Origin: Streptomyces umbrinus | GTDB taxonomy: Bacteria > Actinomycetota > Actinomycetes > Streptomycetales > Streptomycetaceae | Direction of reading: 5' to 3' | Length of the DNA stretch: 64,000 nt | Assembly (NCBI RefSeq): GCF_030817415.1 | Contig: NZ_JAUSZI010000002.1 | Location: 868,001-932,000, forward strand | Shown: in pieces, positions 1-8,328 of the stretch | Numbering within the stretch: the first letter of the stretch is position 1 | How the letters are laid out: the number at the start of each line of letters is the position of its first letter | Position numbers and translations under genes: made by a program | Notes under the pieces: model-generated | Database searches by the model: none | Seen by the model: the letters and a program-made list of their open reading frames with translations, nothing else | What the model was told of the DNA's origin: nothing

Positions 1-251
1 AGCCGCAGCGCGTCGGCGAGCGCGTCCAGGACCGGGCGGGAGACGCGGCGCGTGCGGCCCTGTTCCAGCCTGACGACGTAGTCCACGCTCACATGCGCGA
101 GCTGGGCCAGCTCCTCCCGGCGCAGCCCCGGAACGCGGCGCAGGCGTCCGTCGTCCGGCAGACCGAAGCTGTGCGGGTCGAGGGCCGCGCGGCGGGCGCG
201 CAGAAAGCCGCCCAGCTCGTTGCCGTCGGAAGGATTGCCAGGGTCTTCCAT
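1..251 (-). CDS. XRE-family helix-turn-helix regulator, C-terminus cut by window edge
   Basis: The first 83 codons of a DNA-binding regulator are visible, starting at ATG 251. The reading begins MEDPGNPSDGNELGGFLRAR and continues through the helix-turn-helix segment GLRREELAQLAHVSVDYVVR (about residues 45-64) and the trailing LEQGR of the Streptomyces MmyB-like XRE group. Proteins of that group usually carry a C-terminal ligand-binding (MmyB/PAS-like) domain, which would lie left of the window. It is divergent from the hydrolase at 433, a common arrangement in which the XRE protein controls the neighbouring enzyme gene. The family call is firm; the target is inference. Confidence 0.85.
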   Translation of the reverse strand, partial: MEDPGNPSDGNELGGFLRARRAALDPHSFGLPDDGRLRRVPGLRREELAQLAHVSVDYVVRLEQGRTRRVSRPVLDALADALR

Positions 252-281
252 GACTCCAGTGTCCGCAGGATTGCTGCCGCG

Positions 282-306
282 TGCCTGGTACTGGTCTGCA
301 TAGGCA
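282..306. promoter_or_regulatory. Interrupted palindrome in the XRE/hydrolase divergent promoter
   Basis: TGCCT at 282-286 and AGGCA at 302-306 form 5-bp inverted arms inside the 181-bp divergent region. A likely operator of the XRE regulator by position only; the arms are short. Confidence 0.3.
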
Positions 307-432
307 GCACCGTCCCTGGCACCTGCCGCCGGGCGGCATGACGGTGGTGGACGCGGTCGGCGGATTCCGGGCGGCTGCCGGAGCTCGCCACCGATGCGAG
401 CCCGCCCCTCTGCGCGGCTGGAGATCACCATC

Positions 433-1467
433 ATGAGGACGGACATCATGAAGACAGACATCACGAGGACGGACGTCACCTTCCTCAGCGCCGGCCCGAA
501 GCTCGCCGGCCACCTCTACGCCCCTGGAGACAGCCCCGGAGACAACCCCTCTGGCGAAGCCGCCGGAGCCCGCCCTGCCATCGTGGTGGGACATCCCGGC
601 AGCGGTGTGAAGGAGCAGGCCGCCGGGCTGTACGCGCGGCGCCTCGCCGAGCTGGGCTTCGTCACTCTCGCGTACGACGCCGCCTTTCAGGGTGAGAGCG
701 AGGGCACCCCGCGTGGCCTGGAGGACCCGGCCCACCGGGTCGAGGACATCAAGGCCGCGGTGTCGTACCTGGCGACACGCGACGAGGTCGACGCCGACCG
801 GATCGGGGCCCTGGGCATCTGCGCCTCCGGCGGGTACGCGCTGTCGGCCGCCGCCACCGACCATCGCATCAAGGCCGTCGGCACCGTCAGTGGCGTCGAC
901 ATCGCCCGCCAGTTCCGGCTGGGTGCCGACGGCACGCAGGACCCCGCCGTCATCCAGGGCATGCTCGACGCGGCCGCCGCCGCGCGTACCGCCGAGGCTC
1001 TCGGTGAGGGCGTCCAGAGCTTCCAGCTCTTCCCCGACACCGCTGAGCAGGCCCTCGCCCTGGGCGGCCGGCACGCCGCCGACGGCTTCGAGTACTACTG
1101 CACGGACCGCGCCCAGCACTCGCGCTCGGCGAAGTCCCTCACCTGGTCCAGCGTCGACCGCATGGTCTCCTTCGACGCCTTCGGCTTCGTCGACCTGATC
1201 GCGCCGCGCCCGCTGTTGATGATCGTCGGACGTGAGGCGGTGACCTCCTGGATGAGCGTCGAGGCGTTCCAGAAGGCCCGCGGCCCGAAGGAACTCCACT
1301 GGATCGAAGGCGCCCGCCACGTCGACCTGTACGACAAGGACGAGTACGTCACGCCCGCCATCACCGAGTTGGCCGGCTTCTTCCACACCCGGCCGGCCCG
1401 GACGTCCCAGAGCGGCGCCCACTCCGGGGACCGCGCACGGCCGACCGGGCCGGCAGGACCCGTGTGA
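433..1467 (+). CDS. Alpha/beta hydrolase of the dienelactone hydrolase/YcjY type
   Basis: A 344-residue cytosolic alpha/beta hydrolase. The oxyanion-strand motif VVGHPGSG (about 51-58) precedes the nucleophile elbow GICASGG at 128-134; the nucleophile is Cys130 or Ser132, as in dienelactone-hydrolase-like enzymes. The family's acidic residue and His follow near the C-terminus (EGARHVDLYD). ATG 433 is preferred over the upstream in-frame ATG 394 because GGAG lies at 420-423. The stop overlaps an in-frame upstream extension of the next gene, so the two are probably co-transcribed. Substrate unknown; it lies outside the catabolic island proper. Confidence 0.8.
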   Translation: MRTDIMKTDITRTDVTFLSAGPKLAGHLYAPGDSPGDNPSGEAAGARPAIVVGHPGSGVKEQAAGLYARRLAELGFVTLAYDAAFQGESEGTPRGLEDPAHRVEDIKAAVSYLATRDEVDADRIGALGICASGGYALSAAATDHRIKAVGTVSGVDIARQFRLGADGTQDPAVIQGMLDAAAAARTAEALGEGVQSFQLFPDTAEQALALGGRHAADGFEYYCTDRAQHSRSAKSLTWSSVDRMVSFDAFGFVDLIAPRPLLMIVGREAVTSWMSVEAFQKARGPKELHWIEGARHVDLYDKDEYVTPAITELAGFFHTRPARTSQSGAHSGDRARPTGPAGPV

Positions 1468-1559
1468 CCGAATGTGCCCCCTTGCCCGGGCAGTTGGGCT
1501 CCATCACTGTCGTTGGGCACCGCCGTTCGCCTGATGACCGCTCACCGTCGGAGATCCCC

Positions 1560-2579
1560 ATGCTGCGGGTGCACTTCACGGCCGACGACATCGCACGTGT
1601 ACGTGTCGCCGCAGCCCCCGACCCCCTGTGGGAGATCGTCAACAGCTTCCAGGCGCTGATCAGGGAGGAGAACGCTCTGGCGTTCGGCGAGTGGCGGCGC
1701 ATCGTGCGGCCACGACTGGGTCCGGCGGACGGGCTGCTCGCCGCGCTGCTGCCGCCCCGCGGCTACTTCCCGGACTTCCTCACGCCCGACCTGGGCGGCT
1801 CCCTCGGGCTGGAGAGCGCGGTCGACACCGTGCTCGGCACGCCCCGGGCCGACCTGCGCGGCGATCTGGCCAGGCTCGTCGCCTCCCCGGCCCGGCCGAG
1901 ACCGCTGCCTGCCGAGGCCCGTGCTCTCGCCGAGGGCACTCTCGAAGCCGTGCAACGGCTGGGCGCCGCGCTGCACGGGTACCACCGGCGAGCGCTCGCC
2001 GCCTTCTGGCCGCACATCCGGGCGCAGGTGGACGCCGACCGTGCCGTACGCGCCCGGGCGGTGCTGGGAGGCGGAACCGATGGGCTGCTGGCGAGCCTCC
2101 GGCCCGTACTGCGGTGGCAGCCGCCGGTACTTGAGGCCGACTACCCGGTCGACCACGAACTGCGGCTCGATGGACGGGGGTTACTGCTGCAACCGTCCTT
2201 CTTCTGTTCCCGACGACCCGTCACTCTCGCCGTACCAGCCCCCGACCGCACACCGGTCCTCGTCTACCCGATCCAGCACACGCCCGGCTGGGCGCTGATG
2301 CCCGGCGCCACGGGCCGGGACGGGGGACTGGGCGCGCTGCTCGGGCGTACCCGGGCCGCCATCCTGCAGGACGTCGTGACCGGACGTACGACCGGTGAAC
2401 TCGCGGAGCGGATCGGCATTTCCGGGGCGGCGGTGAGCCAGCACACGGGCGTGCTGCGACAGGCCGGACTGCTGCTGAGCGTGCGCCGCAGCAAGCACGT
2501 GCTGCACACGATCACACCCGCGGGGCTCGTCCTCCTTGAGGGCGCACCGCACACACCGCACACGCCGTTCGACCCCTGA
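1560..2579 (+). CDS. ArsR-family winged-helix regulator with long N-terminal domain
   Basis: A 339-residue regulator. The DNA-binding part is C-terminal (about 260-330): LGRTRAAILQDVV, then TGELAERIGISGAAVSQHTG as the recognition helix, then GLLLSVRRSKHVLH as the wing. The preceding 250 residues are the Streptomyces-type extension found in long ArsR proteins (DUF5937-like), probably ligand-sensing. GGAG at about 1551 supports ATG 1560 instead of the in-frame GTG 1464. It follows the hydrolase on the same strand, so it may control it. Confidence 0.75.
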   Translation: MLRVHFTADDIARVRVAAAPDPLWEIVNSFQALIREENALAFGEWRRIVRPRLGPADGLLAALLPPRGYFPDFLTPDLGGSLGLESAVDTVLGTPRADLRGDLARLVASPARPRPLPAEARALAEGTLEAVQRLGAALHGYHRRALAAFWPHIRAQVDADRAVRARAVLGGGTDGLLASLRPVLRWQPPVLEADYPVDHELRLDGRGLLLQPSFFCSRRPVTLAVPAPDRTPVLVYPIQHTPGWALMPGATGRDGGLGALLGRTRAAILQDVVTGRTTGELAERIGISGAAVSQHTGVLRQAGLLLSVRRSKHVLHTITPAGLVLLEGAPHTPHTPFDP

Positions 2580-2771
2580 CAACTGACGACTGACGCCTCA
2601 TGCCTGCCCCTTGGCACCAGGCGCGAGACGCCTGAGAGGCGGCTTCCGTTTAAGCCACGGCTTCAACGTGTGGCGGCCACGCGCCGGCCGACGACAGCCT
2701 GGCACCACGAACGGGGCCACACCGCCACCGGGTGCCTCGTATGTCGCGTCCTGAACAGGGGGATCAACCGA

Positions 2772-3296
2772 ATGCGCAGAATGGATAGCGTGCACGGAGT
2801 GCGTGCCAGGCGCTCCGTCCTCGGCCTCGTCGGTGCCTTGGCTCTGATGCTGGCGGCTGTGTTCACCGCCGGCCCGGCCCAGGCAGCCGTCGCCTCGGAC
2901 GACAGCGCGGTCGGCCGGGTCCTGACCGCGCCACCGGCGCCGCAGGACGCACAGTCGGCGTCGACCCGGTCGGCGGCCGCGAACTCGCCGAGCGTCTCAC
3001 CGTCCGCCAGGTCCATCCACGTGGCACCCGGCGGCACGTTCAGTTGCCCCAGCGGAAACCTCTGCACGGAGGTCTGGGATCCCACGACGGGCAGCTGGGA
3101 GATCTTCTTCCTCTACTCCTGCAACCGGTACTCCGTGTCGTACTGGGACGGCGCCGGCTACTACTACGACTTCCAGACCGGAGGCGTCACCTCGTACTTC
3201 TACGGCCAGAGCGGCAACGTCCTCCACTCCTTCAGGCCCGACTCGGCCCTGCACTCCTACACCTGGACCCCCGTCTGGAGCATCCGCAACTGCTGA
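2772..3296 (+). CDS. Small secreted protein, unknown function
   Basis: A 174-residue exported protein. It opens with a signal peptide: basic MRRMDSVHGVRARR, hydrophobic SVLGLVGALALMLAAVFTAG, cleavage after PAQA. A Ser/Ala/Pro-rich linker is followed by a compact aromatic domain with four Cys (FSCPSGNLC, YSCNRYS, terminal IRNC) and YYYDF. The C-x(5)-C arrangement and length recall secreted protease inhibitors of the I36/crystallin type, but I cannot confirm that. GGGGG just upstream of the ATG fixes the start. It is monocistronic, ending at a strong terminator. Confidence 0.65.
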   Translation: MRRMDSVHGVRARRSVLGLVGALALMLAAVFTAGPAQAAVASDDSAVGRVLTAPPAPQDAQSASTRSAAANSPSVSPSARSIHVAPGGTFSCPSGNLCTEVWDPTTGSWEIFFLYSCNRYSVSYWDGAGYYYDFQTGGVTSYFYGQSGNVLHSFRPDSALHSYTWTPVWSIRNC

Positions 3297-3312
3297 GCGC
3301 GGGTCGCGATGA

Positions 3313-3360
3313 CGTCCGCCCCGGTGCGGCACTCTCCTGAGTGCGGCGCCGGGGCGGACG
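3313..3360. terminator. Convergent intrinsic terminator
   Basis: Perfect 12-bp arms CGTCCGCCCCGG (3313-3324) and CCGGGGCGGACG (3349-3360), separated by 24 bases that pair further. It lies between the converging secreted-protein gene and the LuxC-like gene and can serve both; there is no U-tract, as is normal in Streptomyces. Confidence 0.8.
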
Positions 3361-3389
3361 TATCAGAACCGGAACCCTCCGGCGACGAG

Positions 3390-4790
3390 TTACTCGTCGT
3401 TCACCCAGCGCATGAGCCGTTGCAGCGGATAGAAGCCGTCGTGGGAGAGGCCGGGTGGCATACCGCCCGCCCTCCCGAGCGACACCACGCGCTGGACGCC
3501 GGCGCAGGCGAGGGCGTCGCGCAGTTCCGGCTTGCGGGTATCGGGGTACACGCCGACCGTCTGGGTGGCGACCCCGGCGTGCGTGACGGCGTCGGTGAGC
3601 GCGGCGACCGGGACGACGTTGACGATCTTTCCGTCCGGGTGGAAGTCGACCGGTTCCGGTGAGCGTATGACGAGACCTCGGCCGTCGTACGCGCCCCACA
3701 CCCGGTACTCGGGGGCGAGGGACCGCAGTACGTCGATCTCCTCGCGGAGTTCCCCGGCGACCCGTGGGCCGTCAGCCGAGCTGAACTCCCGGGCGACGCC
3801 GAGGCGTTCGCAGAGCAGCGCGGCGTAGCGGTCGGCGTCCTGTTCGGAGCCCTCGACGAACTGGAAGCGGCTGGCCACGCACGCCTGCTGGTTGAAGAAC
3901 GTGGCGTCCGAGGCGGCCTCCTCCACTGCCTGTCGCAGAGTCTCCTCGGAGGCGAAGGCCTCGCGGCCGATCACCGAGATGGAGGTCTTGGGATCGAAGG
4001 AGACGAGCTCGAAGCCGGGTCCGACGTACTTCAGGGCCCCGCGGATCGTGGCCTCGCCGCCCCAGGCGACCAGCTTGTCGAAGAACTGCGGACGGAACAG
4101 CACGCTCTCCACCGTCTCGTCGCCGCCCCTCCAGTACACCGCGGAGAACGAGCGCGCGACGGGGTGACCGGGTGCCACCGAGGCCATCGTGCGCAGGATC
4201 GCGGTCGCGGTGAACAGGTCGTTCGAGGGCAGCTTGAGGAGGTTGACGCCCTTGGTGAGGGCGCCGCGTACGACGGACATCGCCGCCACGCCGGGCGCGT
4301 TGCCCGCGATGATGTGCACCAGGCGCGGCGGAAAGGCGCGCGTGGCGGCGATCCGGCCCTCGGGCAGCCGCACCTCGCGCCAGCCGTCGAGCACGTCCGC
4401 TCCGCCGAGTTCGTGGTCGATCTGGGCGTGCAGACTGGTCCGCTGGAAGCTGCGCCACAGCACGGCGTAGGCGCGTTCGAGCACCTCGGCGGGGAGCGGG
4501 CTGATCCGGACCATGCGTTCCAGCGCTTCGGCGAGCAGCCCTTCCCGGTCGGCCTTGAGCGCCTCACCGGTCTCCACCAGCAGGTCGACGATCTCCGCGC
4601 TGGGCACGTCGAAGGCGGGTCCGGGTTCGGTGCGGGACCACACCAGGCGGTCCAGATCGAGCGCCGGTGCCGTGAAGGCCGAGGCTCCGCGGCCGTGGCC
4701 GACGGGCGGGGCCTGGTCGACCTCGCCCCGCACGACGTGCACCACCGCCGTCTCCACCGAGGGTTCGCCCTGCAGCGTCGTACCGCTCAT
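3390..4790 (-). CDS. LuxC-like acyl-CoA reductase
   Basis: A 466-residue member of the LuxC branch of the aldehyde dehydrogenase superfamily, which reduces an activated acyl group to the aldehyde with NADPH. Family marks are PPRLVHIIAGNAPG (about 154-167), the nucleotide-binding LLKLPSNDLF (185-194) and the acyl-accepting Cys304 in FFNQQACVASRF. Start ATG 4790 overlaps the stop of the LuxE-like gene (ATGA, 4787-4790), so the two are translationally coupled. In luminous bacteria LuxC and LuxE form a fatty-acid reductase complex; no luciferase (luxAB) is visible here, so the role is metabolic. The substrate acyl group is unknown. Confidence 0.85.
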   Translation of the reverse strand: MSGTTLQGEPSVETAVVHVVRGEVDQAPPVGHGRGASAFTAPALDLDRLVWSRTEPGPAFDVPSAEIVDLLVETGEALKADREGLLAEALERMVRISPLPAEVLERAYAVLWRSFQRTSLHAQIDHELGGADVLDGWREVRLPEGRIAATRAFPPRLVHIIAGNAPGVAAMSVVRGALTKGVNLLKLPSNDLFTATAILRTMASVAPGHPVARSFSAVYWRGGDETVESVLFRPQFFDKLVAWGGEATIRGALKYVGPGFELVSFDPKTSISVIGREAFASEETLRQAVEEAASDATFFNQQACVASRFQFVEGSEQDADRYAALLCERLGVAREFSSADGPRVAGELREEIDVLRSLAPEYRVWGAYDGRGLVIRSPEPVDFHPDGKIVNVVPVAALTDAVTHAGVATQTVGVYPDTRKPELRDALACAGVQRVVSLGRAGGMPPGLSHDGFYPLQRLMRWVNDE

Positions 4791-6130
4791 CCGTGGATCA
4801 TTCCCCTCACATAGGAGTCGAGTGTCGCCGCGCAGGTGATCTTGTCGTCGCCGCCGAGGTCTCCGAAGCGCTGGATGTCCGGCAGGACGGCCGGGCCCGA
4901 TCTGCCGCACTCGCACGGTGAGAAGTCCACGAAGACCCGGTCGCCGCTGATCAGTCCGCCCCAGCGGCCTTCCAGGGAGACGTCCAGGAAGGCGAACCGC
5001 CCTTCCACGACGCCGTGTTCGGGGTTCAGCAGCTTCTCGCCCGCCTGGTCGAGCACCAGCGGGATCACCCACGGCGGCACGTGGTAGTTGCCCTTCTCGC
5101 AGGCGAGGCAGGAGCCCTGAAACTCCGTCATGCCGTAGCTGCGTACCCGCCGTACGCCCTGGTAGAAGGCGGCGAACTGCTGCTGGTAGTCGTCGGGCAG
5201 CGCGCGGCCCTTGTTGCCGCCGCCGCTGAGCACCAGCGTGTCCGGGTGGAGGCCGCCGTCGGGTACGCCTCGGGCGCGCAGGCCCTGGATCAGGGTGAAC
5301 TGCTGGTTGTTCATCCCGGCGATCAGCAACGGTTCGTCGCGGTGGGCGGCGATGTCGTCGACGATCCGGGCCATGGCCGCGCCCAGTTCCTCCTCCCGTG
5401 AGCCGGAAGCGGACTCGAAGGAGCTGATCTCCTGCGGGGTCGCGATGCCCTCCGCCATCCGCCGGCGCAGCAGCGCGCTGCTCATCAGCTCGGACACCCG
5501 CATGGGGTCCTCGGTGAGCAGCCGGGTCTCGCCGGGCAGTGCGAAGACGTCCGCGTGCCAGCGGAAGCCGTCGATGGAGCGCATCGGTCCGCTCGCCGGA
5601 GCGAGCAGGTAGCCGCGGCGGACGGGATTCGGCGGCAGGGGGTCGGGCCAGCAGGTGAGGTGCTCCAGGATGTCGTGCAGGAACCGGAGGTCGGTGCCGT
5701 CGCAGTTGAGGAAGGAGACCTTCCCGGACGTGCCGCTGGTGATGTAGGGGCGGTGGCCGGCGGCGGTGATGCGTTCGGTCCACTCGTCGATGTCACGTAC
5801 GCCGTCGACGTCGACCTCGTCCGGTTCGACCACCGACACGGTCGAGTACCAGCGCAGGAGCCGGTCCCAGCGGCCGGCGGTGATGAGGGAGACGGGGTAC
5901 GACTTGTAGCTGGTGTGCGAGAAGAGGAGGGGCACGAGGTCGTCGAGGCCGGTGACCTCGCGTACGCCGGTCTCCTCCGCCCGGGTGCGCAGCAGCGGGA
6001 TGCGCTCGCGGTGGGCGGCGAAGGCCTCCCGCGCGGCCTCCAGTTGCAGCTCCGCCATGTCTTCGGCGGATTGGTCGAAGGTGTCGCCGGACCGGACCAG
6101 GGATCGGATCTGCTCGCGTGCGCTTGCCAC
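4787..6130 (-). CDS. LuxE-like acyl-protein synthetase / adenylate-forming enzyme
   Basis: A 447-residue protein of the LuxE family, which activates a carboxylate with ATP and hands the acyl group to LuxC. It shows the adenylation-type loop YITSGTSGKVSF (about 129-140), the central YGMTEFQGSCLACEKGNY and a CECG near the C-terminus. It starts at GTG 6130 behind GAGGTAGG and overlaps the LuxC-like gene by 4 bp. Only 10 bp separate it from the ATP-binding gene upstream, so substrate-binding protein, ATPase, LuxE and LuxC look like one operon. That points to reduction, or the reverse, of an imported acid. Confidence 0.8.
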   Translation of the reverse strand: MASAREQIRSLVRSGDTFDQSAEDMAELQLEAAREAFAAHRERIPLLRTRAEETGVREVTGLDDLVPLLFSHTSYKSYPVSLITAGRWDRLLRWYSTVSVVEPDEVDVDGVRDIDEWTERITAAGHRPYITSGTSGKVSFLNCDGTDLRFLHDILEHLTCWPDPLPPNPVRRGYLLAPASGPMRSIDGFRWHADVFALPGETRLLTEDPMRVSELMSSALLRRRMAEGIATPQEISSFESASGSREEELGAAMARIVDDIAAHRDEPLLIAGMNNQQFTLIQGLRARGVPDGGLHPDTLVLSGGGNKGRALPDDYQQQFAAFYQGVRRVRSYGMTEFQGSCLACEKGNYHVPPWVIPLVLDQAGEKLLNPEHGVVEGRFAFLDVSLEGRWGGLISGDRVFVDFSPCECGRSGPAVLPDIQRFGDLGGDDKITCAATLDSYVRGMIHG

Positions 6131-6140
6131 AGCACCTACC

Positions 6141-6854
6141 TCAATCCGTTGTCACAGTTGCCTTGTGCGCGAGGTAGGACGACTCGATCTCGTCCAGGTT
6201 CGCGCGCAGTTCCTTCGGGGTCCCGGTCATGACGATCCGGCCGCGGCGCAGCACGTACACGCGGTCGGCGATGTCCAGCACCTTGCGCACGTGCTGTTCG
6301 ACCAGCAGGGCGCCGAGCCCGCGGTCGGCCGCCTCGCGCACCGCGCGCAGGAGGCGGTCGACCACGAGTGGTGCGAGACCGAGCGAGAGCTCGTCGGCGA
6401 GGAGCAGCTTGGGCGTACGGCACAGAGCCCGCGCGAGCGACAGCATCTGCTGCTCTCCGCCCGACAGCATTCCGGCACCGGTCCTGAGCCGCTTCTCCAG
6501 CTCGGGGAAGAGCGCGAGGGCCTGGTCCGTCGTCACCCGGCCCACGCGCAGGTTGTCGGCGGTGTCGAGACGGGTGAAGACCGCCCGCTCACCGACGTAG
6601 GCCAGCCCCTGGCGGGCGCGGCGGTGCAGTGGTGCGTGGCCGGTGCCGCCCAGCCAGCGCACCTCGCCGCTCATCGGGGCCAGTTCTCCCGACAGCACCC
6701 GCAGGGTCGTGCTCTTGCCCGCGCCGTTGGGCCCGAGCAGAGCGACGACCTCACCGGGGCGGACCTCGATGTCGAGGTCGCGCAGTACGGGCACGGTGCC
6801 GTAGCCGGCGGACAGTGCGCGGGCTTCGATCAAGGGCTGTCCGGTGTCGTGCAC
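6141..6854 (-). CDS. livF: Branched-chain amino acid-type ABC transporter ATPase (LivF)
   Basis: A 237-residue cytoplasmic ABC ATPase. Walker A is GPNGAGKST (about 41-49), the Q-loop region is LAYVGERAVF, the signature is LSGGEQQMLSLARAL, Walker B is KLLLADELSLGLAP and the switch His is in LLVEQHVRKV. The A-D-E-L-S-L-G-L-A-P ending is typical of LivF. It starts at GTG 6854 after GGAG. The partner LivG ATPase is not a separate gene but the C-terminal part of the fusion at 8329, so the two ATPases of this importer are encoded on opposite strands. Confidence 0.85.
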   Translation of the reverse strand: MHDTGQPLIEARALSAGYGTVPVLRDLDIEVRPGEVVALLGPNGAGKSTTLRVLSGELAPMSGEVRWLGGTGHAPLHRRARQGLAYVGERAVFTRLDTADNLRVGRVTTDQALALFPELEKRLRTGAGMLSGGEQQMLSLARALCRTPKLLLADELSLGLAPLVVDRLLRAVREAADRGLGALLVEQHVRKVLDIADRVYVLRRGRIVMTGTPKELRANLDEIESSYLAHKATVTTD

Positions 6855-6899
6855 GGACGTTCTCCTTCCTCGGGCTCCAGGGCTCTCGTATGCCGGAGG

Positions 6900-8138
6900 T
6901 CAGCCGGCCGAGCCGCCTGTCAGCACCTTCCGGACGTCGATGAAGGTCGACCCGGACTTGGCCCACTCGATCTTTCCGTCGCGCATGGTCAGTTCGGTGG
7001 CGGTGGTGTTGTGTATGCGGTTCAGGCCCTTGATCGGCAGGGCCGTCGACTCCGCCCAGGTCAGCGGTGGGGTCAGGCCACCGGTGTCGATGCCCTTCGT
7101 CGTGTTGAGCTCCTCGACCAGGGCCTTGGCCGAGATCGTCGGCAGCTTCTTGGCGGCTTCGGTGAAGACCTTGAACGCCACCCAGGCCGTCGCGTTGGCG
7201 CCGTTCGACGTGTCGAGGCCCTCGCCCTTGGTGGCTTCGACGAAGTCCTTCCAGGCCGGGTCTGAGGTCGGCGGGTAGTAGCCGGTGATCGCGGCGCCGT
7301 TCAGCGGGCTACTGGCGCCGCCGGTGCTCTCGGCGAGTTCCGGGGTGAGGTTGCCGACGACGCTGCCCAGTTCGGTCTTGGCGCCGGACTGCACATACGA
7401 CTTCACGAACAGGTCCGAGTGCGTGCCCAGGATGACGCTCACGCAGTCGGTGCCCTTGGTCGCCGCGGCGACCTGCGGGGCGAGGTCCGTGGCGGTGAGC
7501 GGCACCTTGAGGTCCTTGGGCGGCGCTCCTTCGGCGGCGGTCACGCCGAGCGCGAGGAACTTCGAGACGGTGTCGGCGGCCGCGACGTCGTACCGGACGC
7601 CGGAGATCTTCTTGCAGCCCTCGTCGACCAGTTGCTTGCCGTGTGCGGCGAACACCACGGGGGTGCCGCCGTTGACCGGGAAGGACATCGGGCTGGAGAA
7701 CTCAGCCGCCGAGACGCCCGTCCCGCCGAGGTAGGGGATGCCTGCCTTCTCCAGGATCGGCATGTAGCGGTCTCCGGCGAGGCTGTACGAGCCGACGACC
7801 GCGACCACCTTCTCGGCGACCGCCTTCTGGGCGCAGTTCTCGGCCTCGTCGGCGTCGTTCTTCTCGTTGCAGGTGAGGACCTTCAGCGGGCCCCCCTTGA
7901 TGCCGCCGTTGTCGTTGATCCACTTCTCGTAGGCCTGGGCCGTCTGCCGGACCCCGGGCTGTGCGCTGCCCTGGGTGTTCTCCGGTGCCCAGACCATCAC
8001 CTTGACCGTCGCGCCCTTCAGTGAGGACGTGTCGGACGAGCTGCTGGAGGCCTCTCCCCCACATCCGGCGGCCAGTAGGGCTCCGGTCACGGCGAGACAG
8101 CTCGCTGTGGCACTTCTACGTCGTCGTGAGTCGTTCAT
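6900..8138 (-). CDS. ABC transporter substrate-binding lipoprotein (LivK-like)
   Basis: A 412-residue periplasmic-binding-type lipoprotein (type I fold, Peripla_BP_6). The leader is MNDSRRRRSATASCLAVTG with lipobox LAAGC near residue 23, followed by a Gly/Ser-rich tether. ATG 8138 is chosen because GGAGGG lies directly upstream and the lipobox is then correctly placed; an upstream in-frame start would bury it. It collects the solute for the fused permease/ATPase encoded divergently at 8329. Family members bind amino acids, amides, or aromatic and alicyclic acids; the neighbourhood favours a carboxylic acid. Confidence 0.85.
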   Translation of the reverse strand: MNDSRRRRSATASCLAVTGALLAAGCGGEASSSSSDTSSLKGATVKVMVWAPENTQGSAQPGVRQTAQAYEKWINDNGGIKGGPLKVLTCNEKNDADEAENCAQKAVAEKVVAVVGSYSLAGDRYMPILEKAGIPYLGGTGVSAAEFSSPMSFPVNGGTPVVFAAHGKQLVDEGCKKISGVRYDVAAADTVSKFLALGVTAAEGAPPKDLKVPLTATDLAPQVAAATKGTDCVSVILGTHSDLFVKSYVQSGAKTELGSVVGNLTPELAESTGGASSPLNGAAITGYYPPTSDPAWKDFVEATKGEGLDTSNGANATAWVAFKVFTEAAKKLPTISAKALVEELNTTKGIDTGGLTPPLTWAESTALPIKGLNRIHNTTATELTMRDGKIEWAKSGSTFIDVRKVLTGGSAG

Positions 8139-8232
8139 GGGTCCCTCCGCGGGGCTCGCGCCCGTCAATGGGCGACGTCGAGATGCCGACAGCATGGAGG
8201 GTGGCGTTTGTTTAGTGAAGTACTCTCGGCAC

Positions 8233-8248
8233 AATTATTTAAATAAAT
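8233..8248. promoter_or_regulatory. AT-only palindrome in the divergent transporter promoter
   Basis: TTATTTAAATAA (8235-8246) is a perfect 12-bp palindrome in the 190-bp region between the substrate-binding gene and the permease fusion. In such GC-rich DNA it is probably an operator or promoter core for both directions. It does not fit the 17-bp motif found in the rest of the island, so a different protein may bind it. Confidence 0.45.
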
Positions 8249-8328
8249 ACGCTGTCTGGTCTTGTCGGGCGATCCGGCGTTCGCTACTCATGGAGCTCTG
8301 AGAAGTAAGGCCCTGGGAGGTTCTTCAC

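Noticed and set aside
3390..5783. One continuous open frame spanning the LuxC-like gene and most of the LuxE-like gene
   Set aside because: Its upstream half is the Arg/Pro-rich antisense-like frame of the LuxE gene. LuxE and LuxC are complete in their own frames with an ATGA overlap, so it is not a fusion.
8209..8226. Possible extra copy of the 17-bp motif (GTTTAGTGAAGTACTCT)
   Set aside because: Too many mismatches to the consensus on either strand.
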